DNA from: Micavibrio_A sp964539025
GTDB taxonomy: Bacteria; Pseudomonadota; Alphaproteobacteria; Micavibrionales; Micavibrionaceae
DNA: 64,000 bases
Assembly: GCA_964539025.1 (NCBI GenBank)
Contig: CAZIFA010000003.1
Coordinates: forward strand, 1-64,000
Reading direction: 5' to 3'
In this document: positions 42,314 to 50,163 of the stretch, piece by piece
How positions within the stretch are numbered: position 1 is the stretch's first letter
How the letters are laid out: each line of letters begins with the position of its first letter
Program-made: the position numbers and the translations under genes
The notes under the pieces: model-generated
Databases searched by the model: none
The model's input: the letters and a program-made list of their open reading frames with translations, nothing else
Told to the model about the DNA's origin: nothing

Positions 42314-42700
42314 TTAATAAATTGACGCGTAATACCATGTCGCCGATGTCAGGCCTGCTGTAGCTAAGAGCACAATCCAGCCTGCAATCACCGCGCTGCG
42401 TTCTTCAAGCAGATGCACCGTGTCCCAGATCAAATGGCGAATGCCGTTGCACATGTGATAATAAAGCGCCAGCGACCATGCGAATAATATGCCCGTGCCG
42501 ATCGGCGTGATGGCGAAGTCACGGATCACGTTGAACCACTGCTCGCTCACGGCGGCGGCGACCAGAAACGCGGTGATCAGAAGACAGCCCCCCGCGAGCG
42601 CCACGCCGGTCATCCGGTGGGTGATCGACATCACCGCCGTCATGGGCAGGCGATAGACTTGCAAATGGGGAGAAAGCGGGCGTTCAGGATTCGTTATCAT
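42314..42700 (-). CDS. sdhC: succinate dehydrogenase cytochrome b556 subunit
   Basis: 128 residues, three membrane helices. Family start NPERPLSPHLQVYRLPMTAVMSITHRMTGVAL; the heme-ligand His is in LYYHMCNGIRHLIWDTVHLL. First gene of the sdh unit, with sdhD separated from it by the solute-binding protein gene. Confidence 0.95.
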   Translation of the reverse strand: MITNPERPLSPHLQVYRLPMTAVMSITHRMTGVALAGGCLLITAFLVAAAVSEQWFNVIRDFAITPIGTGILFAWSLALYYHMCNGIRHLIWDTVHLLEERSAVIAGWIVLLATAGLTSATWYYASIY

Positions 42701-42740
42701 GACGGATAATATACTCCGTCATAAAGGGTTTTTAAACCCT

Positions 42741-43277
42741 TTACATACTATGCCCTGGAACGTAGTTAGGATTCTTTCGAGTATCTGGCACAATCGCCAA
42801 AATTAATGTGCCAATATCACGAAAAACCCCACCGCCAATCTCCAATTCATCCACAAACTTTGTGAAGAGAATGCCCGTCAAGTCGTCATGTCCTGCTTTT
42901 CGGGCACGATCAAAATTTGTTGCCGCAGAAGCACTTTTACCATGATCGGAAGCGCGCATTGCCCACCAGAACTCCAACGCGCCTTTAAGCTCTCTTATGT
43001 GCACTCTTTTTTCAAAAAGGCAATCTGGTTTTTCCCCATCCGATACCTGAAAAATCAACCGTTCCTCTATGATATCAAGCGTGAGATGCGGAGATTTTCC
43101 CGTTCCTTCCAATGTAAGGCAGTTAAATCCCTGTTGCTGATCGCCTTTGCGACGTGTCCGTAAATCATCTGCGGTAGCGATAATGTCCGATATAATTTTG
43201 GCAGCTTCGCTTCGCGCCGCAGGAGTCATCCGGCGGGAAATATTTTCACCCAAAGAAATAGAAGCCAAATAATGCAT
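42741..43277 (-). CDS. hypothetical protein, possibly UPF0262-like (178 aa)
   Basis: No signal peptide or membrane segment. The layout of the middle (PHLTLDIIEERLIFQVSDGEKP...HIRELKGALEFWWAMRASDH) and the end (LTGILFTKFVDELEIGGGVFRDIGTLILAI) resembles the alphaproteobacterial UPF0262 pattern (a beta-rich half followed by L-L-x-x-R-L-x-G-x-V-x-x-D-x-x-T-x-R-x-L-x-x-L-I), but identity is low. It precedes sdhC in the same direction with a 40-bp gap, which may be coincidental. Function unknown. Confidence 0.6.
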   Translation of the reverse strand: MHYLASISLGENISRRMTPAARSEAAKIISDIIATADDLRTRRKGDQQQGFNCLTLEGTGKSPHLTLDIIEERLIFQVSDGEKPDCLFEKRVHIRELKGALEFWWAMRASDHGKSASAATNFDRARKAGHDDLTGILFTKFVDELEIGGGVFRDIGTLILAIVPDTRKNPNYVPGHSM

Positions 43278-43313
43278 GTCGTGAATGTAGCACGGGCTTC
43301 TGTATTATGTCTA

Positions 43314-43847
43314 TTAATTTTGTGTGCCGCCAGAAGGCTGAAATACCAAGGATATTCCGTTAATGGCATAACGCCATATCTCCGCGCCTTCGCCATCGAC
43401 AAGGAATTTATAGCCCAGATGCGAGCCGCAGTTTTTACAATGCACTTCCGTGCGCGGCAGGATGATCCCGAAATCGGTCGAAAGGCCCAGCCGCTTGGGA
43501 TCTATGGGTACGCGGAAGGTCGGGTAATCGTTGGTCATCTGTTTGGCGTTCGATGCGAATAATTCCGCGCCACAGCCCCTGCAGGCGTATGTGCCCTTAC
43601 GGCGTTCACGAAGCAGCGGTGATGTTCCCGCCGTTTCGTTTTCTCCCATGCGCAGAACGGCAAACCCCTCTTCGCCCAGTTTTTTGCGCCATTTCTGTTC
43701 GCTGAGTTGGTAGGGGAAATTCGCGCCCTTCTTTTTCAGGAAGTTGAAATTCACCAGATCGGCCATGGCGCGACCCGGTAAAGTCGCCAATGCCAGCAAG
43801 GCAAGGGCCGTGCCAAGAAACAATCTTCTGGAATTTGTAAATCTCAT
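43314..43847 (-). CDS. Tat-exported MsrB-like protein lacking the catalytic Cys
   Basis: 177 residues. N-terminal twin-arginine signal with SRRLFL (residues 6-11) and a hydrophobic stretch to ~29. The C-terminal domain is SelR/MsrB-like: zinc Cys pairs CRGC (89, 92) and CKNC (137, 140), then GSHLGYKF and the active-site strand WRYAINGISLVF. In MsrB the last reads RYC-N; here the Cys is Ala (residue 161, codon GCC). HLGH is HLGY. The zinc site is kept, so the fold is probably intact, but methionine-R-sulfoxide reduction by the normal mechanism looks impossible. It may bind an oxidised methionine or serve another role in the periplasm. Confidence 0.85.
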   Translation of the reverse strand: MRFTNSRRLFLGTALALLALATLPGRAMADLVNFNFLKKKGANFPYQLSEQKWRKKLGEEGFAVLRMGENETAGTSPLLRERRKGTYACRGCGAELFASNAKQMTNDYPTFRVPIDPKRLGLSTDFGIILPRTEVHCKNCGSHLGYKFLVDGEGAEIWRYAINGISLVFQPSGGTQN

Positions 43848-43982
43848 CCGTTTAATATAGGTTCAATCATCAAAGTAATAAAGCCATTGAAAGCTTTTTA
43901 TCTCAAAGCAATCATATTTTTTGTGAACTTTTCTAAAAACAAATCGTTGTTACAAGGGTAGATTTTCAAGGAGAATTGAATA

Positions 43983-44459
43983 ATGAATTCCATCACCAAA
44001 CTTACATTCCTTACAGTTGCCATATTAACAACCTTGCCGAATGCCGCCCTCGCCGAAAAAGGCGGTAATGGCCACGGAAAGGGTAATAAAGACGGCTATG
44101 AAAAAAACTATAATTACAACCGTCATGATGGCGACAAAGTCACGATCAACATCCTCACGGACGATCGCCGAATTATTCGTGACTATATCGCATCGGATTA
44201 TACCCGCCACTGTCCGCCGGGCCTTGCCAAAAAACGACCCGCTTGCGTTCCGCCCGGACAAGCCAAAAAATGGCGCAAGGGTTATCCATTACCCCATGAC
44301 GTGGTTTTTGTGCCAGTGCCGGACGATTTGCTCGTACACCTGCATCCAGTGCCCGCAGGCTATCAATATGTGCGGGTCGACAAGGATATTCTCCTCATTG
44401 GGGAAGCCAGCAAAAAAGTTATTGATGCGGTAACTCTTTTGTCCGCTGTAGGAAATTAA
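43983..44459 (+). CDS. periplasmic RcnB-like protein
   Basis: 158 residues. Signal peptide MNSITKLTFLTVAILTTLPNAALA, then a Gly/Lys/Asn-rich linker. The C-terminal half matches the RcnB domain: CPPGLAKKRPACVPPGQAKKWRKGYPLP, DLLVHLHPVPAGYQYVRVDKDILLIGEASKKVIDAV. RcnB is known in E. coli for nickel/cobalt homeostasis, but many relatives are of unknown role. A strong Shine-Dalgarno (AAGGAGA) precedes the ATG. It converges on asd with overlapping stop codons. Confidence 0.85.
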   Translation: MNSITKLTFLTVAILTTLPNAALAEKGGNGHGKGNKDGYEKNYNYNRHDGDKVTINILTDDRRIIRDYIASDYTRHCPPGLAKKRPACVPPGQAKKWRKGYPLPHDVVFVPVPDDLLVHLHPVPAGYQYVRVDKDILLIGEASKKVIDAVTLLSAVGN

Positions 44460-45484
44460 GCCGCCGCTTTCATATATTTCTTGATCAGGACTTCGGCGAT
44501 CTGGACGGCGTTCAGGGCCGCGCCTTTGCGAAGGTTGTCGGACACGCACCAGAAATTCAGGCCGTTTTTGACCGTCTTATCGGCACGAACGCGGGAGATA
44601 AACACATCATCTTCGCCCGCGATTTCCACCGGCGTGACATAGCCAAGATCGGATTCCAGATCGATAACGGTTACGCCGGGTGCTTTGTTCCAAAGCCTCA
44701 TCGCGTCTTTGGGCGTTATCGGATTTTCAAATTCGACATTGACCATTTCGGAATGGCCGACGAACACAGGCACGCGCACGCAGTTCGCGCAGACCTCAAT
44801 CGCGGGATCGAGAATTTTTTGCGTTTCCACCACCATCTTCCATTCTTCTTTGGTCAGGCCGCTTTCGTCATCCATGAATTTATCGATTTGCGGAATGACG
44901 TTGAATGAAATCTGTTTCGGGAAGATTTCGGGGTTTGCCTGATCATTCATGTAGAAATGCCGTGTCTGCTGGAACAATTCATCCATGGCGGGCTTGCCGC
45001 CGCCGGACACGGATTGATATGTGGAAACCACGACGCGTTTGATTTTTGCAACGTCATGCAGCGGTTTTAACGCCACGACCATCTGAATCGTCGAGCAGTT
45101 GGGGTTCGCGATGATGCCTTTTTTCGTGTAGAGGCCGACATCTTGCGGGTTTACTTCGGGCACGACCAGAGGCACATCGGGGTCCATGCGAAAATGCGAT
45201 GTGTTGTCGATCACGACCGCGCCAGCCTTCGCCGCCACGGGCGAGAATTCAGCCGAGACTTTTGCACCGGGCGACGAGAGGACGATGTCGATTCCCTTGA
45301 AATCGAATTTGGCCAGTTCCTGAACCTTGAGGTTCTTATCGCCGAATGATACTTCCTTGCCGACCGAACGGGCCGAGGCCAGCGCGACTACGTCGCTTAC
45401 CGGAAAATTGCGTTCATGCAGGGTGTTGAGCATTTCAGCCCCGACATTCCCCGTTGCGCCGACGACGGCCACTTTGTAAGCCAT
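44456..45484 (-). CDS. asd: aspartate-semialdehyde dehydrogenase
   Basis: NADPH enzyme reducing aspartyl phosphate to the semialdehyde, the branch point for lysine/diaminopimelate, threonine and methionine. From MAYKVAVVGATGNVGAEML it has 342 residues, with the catalytic Cys in NPNCSTIQMVVALKPLH, SVSGGGKPAMDEL, and the C-terminal FVGHSEMVNVEFENPIT. The frame extends to 45544, but the extra part (TPAFAGVTRR) is translated intergenic repeat, and AGGAAG lies before the 45484 ATG. Confidence 0.97.
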   Translation of the reverse strand: MAYKVAVVGATGNVGAEMLNTLHERNFPVSDVVALASARSVGKEVSFGDKNLKVQELAKFDFKGIDIVLSSPGAKVSAEFSPVAAKAGAVVIDNTSHFRMDPDVPLVVPEVNPQDVGLYTKKGIIANPNCSTIQMVVALKPLHDVAKIKRVVVSTYQSVSGGGKPAMDELFQQTRHFYMNDQANPEIFPKQISFNVIPQIDKFMDDESGLTKEEWKMVVETQKILDPAIEVCANCVRVPVFVGHSEMVNVEFENPITPKDAMRLWNKAPGVTVIDLESDLGYVTPVEIAGEDDVFISRVRADKTVKNGLNFWCVSDNLRKGAALNAVQIAEVLIKKYMKAAA

Positions 45485-45496
45485 GGTTCTTCCTTT

Positions 45497-45630
45497 CATT
45501 CCCCTTCTTGTCACCCCCGCGAAGGCGGGGGTCCAGTCAATCAAATGTACGCGGCAAAGCCGCGTTCCTTATTATGCTGGTTCCCCGATCTTCGCTCCGC
45601 TTTCGCGTCGCTCGTCGGGGATGACAGGGG
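45497..45630. repeat. palindromic repeats upstream of asd
   Basis: cccccgcgaaggcggggg (45506-45523), a hairpin gcggcaaagccgc (45551-45563) and the arm pair ccccgatcttcgctccg / cgtcgctcgtcggggatgac. This fills the asd-histidine kinase gap together with an AT-rich stretch. Confidence 0.65.
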
Positions 45631-45700
45631 TAGTGTTTCGCCTCTACTGTGATAGAATAAATCCCGGTTACAACTCAAGGTATTTCTCAAGACTCCCGCC

Positions 45701-47959
45701 ATGGACTTTCGTATTTTCGACCAGATTCCTATCGGCCTTGCCATCCTCAAGCGGGATCGCAAGACCTTAACCTGCCTGTATGGCAACACGGCCTTAAAAG
45801 GCATGATCGGACAAGCGATCGAGGGACGCGAACTCGAAAGCATCTGGCCATCGGATGAAACGGTGGAGCTTTCCAAAAAACTGAAAAGCCCGATACCACC
45901 CGCCGAAGCCACCCTACCCTTCACCCGCCACAATAAAACCAGTTGGGCGCTGCTCACTATTTCACAAGAGCGATACGACAACGAAGATTGCTACGCGCTG
46001 TGGGCCACTGACATTTCGGCGAGCAAGGAAGTGGAAGAAACGCTTAAACAAGCCGCGCGTCATTCCGATGCGCTGGCCGACCAGAAATCGAATTTTCTCG
46101 CCACGATAAGCCATGAGATCAGAACGCCGATGCAATCGGTTTACGGATTGTTAGAGATGATCGAGCTGGAGAAGCCATCGCCGAATATTTTATCGATGGC
46201 GCAGACGGCAAGAAACTCCGCCTCTGGCCTTCTTGAAATTCTCGATGACGTTTTGGATTTTGCCAAGATGGATGCGGACCAGATGGAACTCGATCATTTC
46301 GAGGTTCCCGTGCGCACGCTGGCGCGCGGTATTTTGGAGGCTATGTCCGTCAAGGTTCAGGGGAAAAACATCGCACTCAAGGACGAAATTTCTGCCGACG
46401 TTCCGTTCGTTGTGGTGGGCGATCCCAAACGCCTGCGCCAGATCATCATCAACCTGATGGGCAATGCGATGAAATTCACGCAAGGCGGATCGGTGACCAT
46501 AAAAGTCTCAAAGGGTGGCAGGGCTCTCCCCACACCCGCGCATGGTTTTATTCTGCGCTTCGAGGTCGTCGATACGGGCATAGGCATGAGCGAGGAAGTG
46601 GCAGGACGATTGTTCCGGCCCTTCTCCCAAGCCGACAATTCCACCTCGCGCAAATATGGCGGCACGGGATTGGGGCTTTCCATCTGCAAAAAACTCGTCG
46701 AACTGATGGGTGGGCAAATTGGTGTAAGCAGCATCGTCGGCAAGGGATCGACCTTCTGGTTTGAAATTCCGACCGAGGAGGTCAGCACCGAAGCCAATGT
46801 ACTCGACCTTCCCAAGCTCGACGGCATTTCCGTTCTTTCAGTCGAAGACCACCCGATGGGCGCGAAGGAAATCGTCAAATCTCTTAAATCCATGGGCGCG
46901 ACTATCGAAAGCGTTCCAACGATCAAAGAGGCCATGGAGCTCGTTAAACGCCGCCCGTTCGATGTCGGCATTATCGATCAGGGCTTACCGGACGGGCTCG
47001 GGCTCGACCTCATCCGCGATATCATGCAGCTTCGCCCCTTTATGGGGCTTGTGATGTATACGGTGCGCGACGATGCGGGATTACAGCATTCATTGCAATC
47101 GCTCGGCGTTACCTATCTTTCCAAACCTGCGAGCCGGATCGGACTGGGCGAGACGGTGCGCGACGCCGCATCGAAGATGGTCAAGATCGACATTGGCGGG
47201 CCGCGCCGCCTGTTGATCGCCGAAGACACGATGAGCGTGCGCGATGTATTAAGCCGCCAGCTCAACGCGCTTGGTGTCGAGGCAACCTTCGTGGAAAACG
47301 GGCGCGACGCCCTTTATGCCCTGCGCAGCGGTGATTACGGCATTCTTCTGACCGATCTGCATATGCCCGAAGTCGATGGTTATACGGTCGTCCAAACCAT
47401 TCGTGAAGACGATGAAAAACTTGGGCGGCATTTCCCCGTCATTGCGCTGACCGCCGACGTGCAAATGGCGCAGCGGCAGGTTTATATGGGGCACGGATTC
47501 GATGAATGTTTGTTAAAGCCCGTATCGCTCGGCCAGTTCAGGCGGCTTCTGGTGCGCTGGGGATTGCTCGGCTTTGATGCGGAACAGGCCGCTCCGGCTC
47601 TTGTCTCCGTCACTCCTTCCGCGCCCGCCGGATCATCCTCTATAGACAAAGCCGCGATGATCGAACAGATGGGCGCGTTCGACGCCAACGCCATAGAAAT
47701 GCTAAAACTCTTCATCGATATGACGAAGCCGCTGGTCCAGAATATCAAGGAGGCCGGGGTGCAATCGGATGCAGGGGCATTGAAAGAAGCCGCGCACAGT
47801 CTCAAAGGCGCCGCGCGTTCAGCCTGCCTGAACGATCTTGGCAACGCAGCAGCCTCACTCCAGCACGCTGCCGAAAGCAAGGCGGGCGGCTATCAGGAAC
47901 TGGTCGAAAAAATCAGCGCGGAATTCGAGCGCGCCGTTGCCGAAATTGAATCCCTTTAG
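45701..47959 (+). CDS. tripartite hybrid histidine kinase (HisKA-HATPase-REC-REC-HPt)
   Basis: 752 residues. Residues ~1-110 look like a PAS sensor domain with no membrane helix, so it is a cytoplasmic sensor. HisKA with SHEIRTPM and phospho-His138; HATPase N, G1 and G2 boxes NLMGNAMKFT, DTGIGMS and GGTGLGLSI; first receiver with Asp426 (IIDQGLPDG); second receiver with Asp552 (LTDLHMPEVDG) and Lys606 (LLKPVS); HPt with His699 (AAHSLKGAARS). The chain is a full phosphorelay in one protein. It has no output domain; a partner must be another receiver. It stands 10 bp from the end of the pilin gene of the opposite-strand secretion locus, whose CheY-like protein is a plausible target. Confidence 0.9.
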   Translation: MDFRIFDQIPIGLAILKRDRKTLTCLYGNTALKGMIGQAIEGRELESIWPSDETVELSKKLKSPIPPAEATLPFTRHNKTSWALLTISQERYDNEDCYALWATDISASKEVEETLKQAARHSDALADQKSNFLATISHEIRTPMQSVYGLLEMIELEKPSPNILSMAQTARNSASGLLEILDDVLDFAKMDADQMELDHFEVPVRTLARGILEAMSVKVQGKNIALKDEISADVPFVVVGDPKRLRQIIINLMGNAMKFTQGGSVTIKVSKGGRALPTPAHGFILRFEVVDTGIGMSEEVAGRLFRPFSQADNSTSRKYGGTGLGLSICKKLVELMGGQIGVSSIVGKGSTFWFEIPTEEVSTEANVLDLPKLDGISVLSVEDHPMGAKEIVKSLKSMGATIESVPTIKEAMELVKRRPFDVGIIDQGLPDGLGLDLIRDIMQLRPFMGLVMYTVRDDAGLQHSLQSLGVTYLSKPASRIGLGETVRDAASKMVKIDIGGPRRLLIAEDTMSVRDVLSRQLNALGVEATFVENGRDALYALRSGDYGILLTDLHMPEVDGYTVVQTIREDDEKLGRHFPVIALTADVQMAQRQVYMGHGFDECLLKPVSLGQFRRLLVRWGLLGFDAEQAAPALVSVTPSAPAGSSSIDKAAMIEQMGAFDANAIEMLKLFIDMTKPLVQNIKEAGVQSDAGALKEAAHSLKGAARSACLNDLGNAAASLQHAAESKAGGYQELVEKISAEFERAVAEIESL

Positions 47960-47968
47960 AATATCGCC

Positions 47969-48646
47969 TTACGGACAAGCCGCGTCGTCAATCGGGTCCT
48001 GGTAGCGCGCGGACGCTCTGGGGATCAGCCAGATGCGAAAACATGTGCTGCCTGCCGCACAAACCGGACCGCCCGCACCAAGCGTCGTCATGTTATAAGC
48101 ACCCGTAACCACATCGGCCTCGCACTCGGAAAACTGGTCATCGAGTTTGGCCAGAGCGGTCGTCAGGAACGAATCCGTCTTCGTTGTTCGCGTGTAGAAG
48201 AAGACTCCGTCCACACCGCTGAAATATTGCCAATCCAGGAACAGCTTAGGCGCGGGCGGCACAAACTTGCCCGAGCTTCCCCCGAATATCTTCACATGGT
48301 CGTTCGAGTTACCGGGATTTCCGGGACATCTGAGCGCGCTTACGATATTATTGCCAGCAACAGTCGGATTGAGCAGATAGGCGCTGTCCGGATTAAGCGG
48401 ATACGGTGTATTCACCGACGTCGTCAGCGCGGCATCCCCTGCCGGATAGGTCAGGACGCATTCCTGAATCGTGGAGCGGATAAGATTGGCTTGAGAGTTG
48501 ATATCTGTAATCGTGTTGAAAGAGCTTTGCGAGGACGTCTGCTGGCTGGAGGAATCCATAAACGTCACCGTCAGCGCGGCAAGAAGCGCGATGGCAATCA
48601 ATATATAAACGAGGGCGCTGCCCTTTTGCGACGATTTTTGTTTCAT
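47969..48646 (-). CDS. pilin-like protein, last gene of the secretion locus
   Basis: 225 residues. N-terminus MKQKSSQKG-SALVYILIAIALLAALTVTFMDSSSQQTS: a short basic leader ending in Gly, then a hydrophobic helix, as in prepilin-type signals. The residue usually Glu at mature position 5 is Tyr. The globular part has Cys at C (TIQECVLTYP), CPG, SECEAD and the C-terminal AACP, enough for disulfides. Homologous in layout to the neighbouring 244-aa gene. Likely a minor pilin or a major subunit of a non-classical pilus; which cannot be read. Confidence 0.7.
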   Translation of the reverse strand: MKQKSSQKGSALVYILIAIALLAALTVTFMDSSSQQTSSQSSFNTITDINSQANLIRSTIQECVLTYPAGDAALTTSVNTPYPLNPDSAYLLNPTVAGNNIVSALRCPGNPGNSNDHVKIFGGSSGKFVPPAPKLFLDWQYFSGVDGVFFYTRTTKTDSFLTTALAKLDDQFSECEADVVTGAYNMTTLGAGGPVCAAGSTCFRIWLIPRASARYQDPIDDAACP

Positions 48647-48660
48647 TTTCTTTCCTGCAA

Positions 48661-48691
48661 ATCCGGCCTTCCAAGATATGGAAGGCCGGAT
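48661..48691. terminator. perfect 13-bp stem between the two pilin-like genes
   Basis: atccggccttcca-agata-tggaaggccggat. A strong hairpin in the 77-bp gap, without a classic U-run on the minus strand. It could be a partial terminator or an mRNA-stabilising stem that lets the upstream pilin gene be expressed more than the downstream one. Confidence 0.55.
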
Positions 48692-48723
48692 CGCTGTATG
48701 GAGGAAATACGTAAGTCTAAGTC

Positions 48724-49458
48724 TTAGCGTTCAAGCAGGACCGAGTAGAAGACGAAGCGGTCGGTCGTGTCCGCAAAGCAACCGGATGCCTGACGGTCAA
48801 ACACTGTCGTACAACCGGCAGGTCCCACCATGTCCGGACGATCAGTCAGAGGGAACACGTAACCGGTAACCGCATTCGTATCTACGAGCGTGTTCGTCGC
48901 GTTGGCAACTTTCGGAACGCCTCCCGGCATACTTCCACCTGCTCCTGTACAGCTGGTCACGATAACACCAAGTTCTTCGTTAACTTGCTTACATACACCG
49001 GCGGAAACGCCGGGCAAGAAAGCGATAACGTCGTTACCGCCCGCGCCGTTCTGTCCGATACCTGGAACATCGAATTCAGCATTGAATGTCCAGTTCAACG
49101 GGCTTAAGCCTGTCGCCGATAGATCGGCTGGAGCTTGTTGATAGCTTGCGCCGCCGCCGTTCGGGTGGAACACTTCGAGATTAGTCGAAGGGCCTAGGGT
49201 CGTAGGCGAATTGAATTTTACGCTTTCAATACCAATACCGCCCAGAACGAGACGAATGATCGAGGTTCTAAGAGCCGTGGGGTACTGGGTCATCTGAGCG
49301 GAACTCAGAATATTTTTCTCTCTTTCCGTGGAGCCGCCGCCGGAACGCGTAGACTGCGTCACGACGTAGGAAAGCGCTGCGAACAGCGCCACGGCGATCA
49401 GGATCAGGAACAAAACGTTCCCTTTCTCAGACTGCCTTGTGGTTATAGGGTTACGCAT
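48724..49458 (-). CDS. pilin-like protein, probable major subunit
   Basis: From MRNPITTRQSEKG-NVLFLILIAVALFAALSYVVTQSTRSGGG it has 244 residues: a basic leader ending in Gly, then the hydrophobic helix; mature position 5 is Leu, not Glu. The rest has Cys pairs including SAGVCKQ, VTSCTG, PAGCTT and SGCFAD. AAGGAGG precedes the ATG at 49458, the best Shine-Dalgarno in the locus. The next gene downstream encodes a second protein of the same design, so the two may be major and minor subunits. The frame runs to 49491; the RBS decides for 49458. Confidence 0.72.
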   Translation of the reverse strand: MRNPITTRQSEKGNVLFLILIAVALFAALSYVVTQSTRSGGGSTEREKNILSSAQMTQYPTALRTSIIRLVLGGIGIESVKFNSPTTLGPSTNLEVFHPNGGGASYQQAPADLSATGLSPLNWTFNAEFDVPGIGQNGAGGNDVIAFLPGVSAGVCKQVNEELGVIVTSCTGAGGSMPGGVPKVANATNTLVDTNAVTGYVFPLTDRPDMVGPAGCTTVFDRQASGCFADTTDRFVFYSVLLER

Positions 49459-49506
49459 TTGTATTTCCTCCTTGAAATTTGTAACAACCAAATCTATCCG
49501 TAATCA

Positions 49507-50073
49507 TCAGGGTTGGCCCGCCGCAGCTGCCGCCGTGGCCGGGTTTTCCACAGAAACCTTATTAACTCTTAGAGAGACGGCAAGCTTTTCACTCTGACCG
49601 CATTCGCGCCCGACGCATAATTTTTCAAGTGACACACGCCAGCCCGATCCGCCGTTCTGCATATGTCCGATCGCCTCGCGAAACTGCGCGAAATTGGATG
49701 TCTGGGAAGATGTGATGATGATGTTTGAGCCACTCACGCTCAAGGCAAGCCCCTTGTACGAGTCCTTGACCTTTTTGATGAACTCTTCGACCTCCGCCGT
49801 GGCGATGGGAACGTCTTTGATCTTGGGAACGATCGGCGTCAAGGCTTCGGCTTCCTTCAACTCGGCGCGAAGTTCGGTCAGTGCCTTGGCCTGAATGGTT
49901 GCGTAAAGACCGAGCGCTCCAGCCATCGCCCATGCGATCCCGGCCGCTATCAAAACCGTCTGGCCCGCGTGCTGCGGTAATTTTTCCAAAAAAGCATTGA
50001 GATCACCGGCGGACTTCGGGTCCATCAGCTTTTTCATCATGCTCAAATCAACTTTTTTAAGATCCAGGGCCAT
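49507..50073 (-). CDS. single-span assembly protein (PilO/GspM-like)
   Basis: 188 residues: a cytoplasmic tail of ~38, one membrane helix (TVLIAAGIAWAMAGALGLYATI, 39-60), a coiled-coil stretch (AKALTELRAELKEAEALTP) and a small alpha/beta domain with two pairs of strands (LALSVSGSNIIITSSQ, WRVSLEKLCVG, LAVSLRVNKVSVE). This is the layout of the PilO/GspM alignment-subcomplex proteins, without sequence identity strong enough for a name. It precedes the pilin-like genes and follows a 90-bp AT-rich gap that may hold an internal promoter. Confidence 0.6.
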   Translation of the reverse strand: MALDLKKVDLSMMKKLMDPKSAGDLNAFLEKLPQHAGQTVLIAAGIAWAMAGALGLYATIQAKALTELRAELKEAEALTPIVPKIKDVPIATAEVEEFIKKVKDSYKGLALSVSGSNIIITSSQTSNFAQFREAIGHMQNGGSGWRVSLEKLCVGRECGQSEKLAVSLRVNKVSVENPATAAAAAGQP

Positions 50074-50163
50074 GTTTCGGTTTTGTTTGTATTTATATTA
50101 AATTGTACCTTAGAAAAACTTTAGAAGCAGTTACACAACAAATTGATTTAATTAAAATTTTAT

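Noticed and set aside
45485..45544. N-terminal extension of asd
   Set aside because: It translates an intergenic repeat (TPAFAGVTRR); the ATG at 45484 matches the family start and has AGGAAG upstream.
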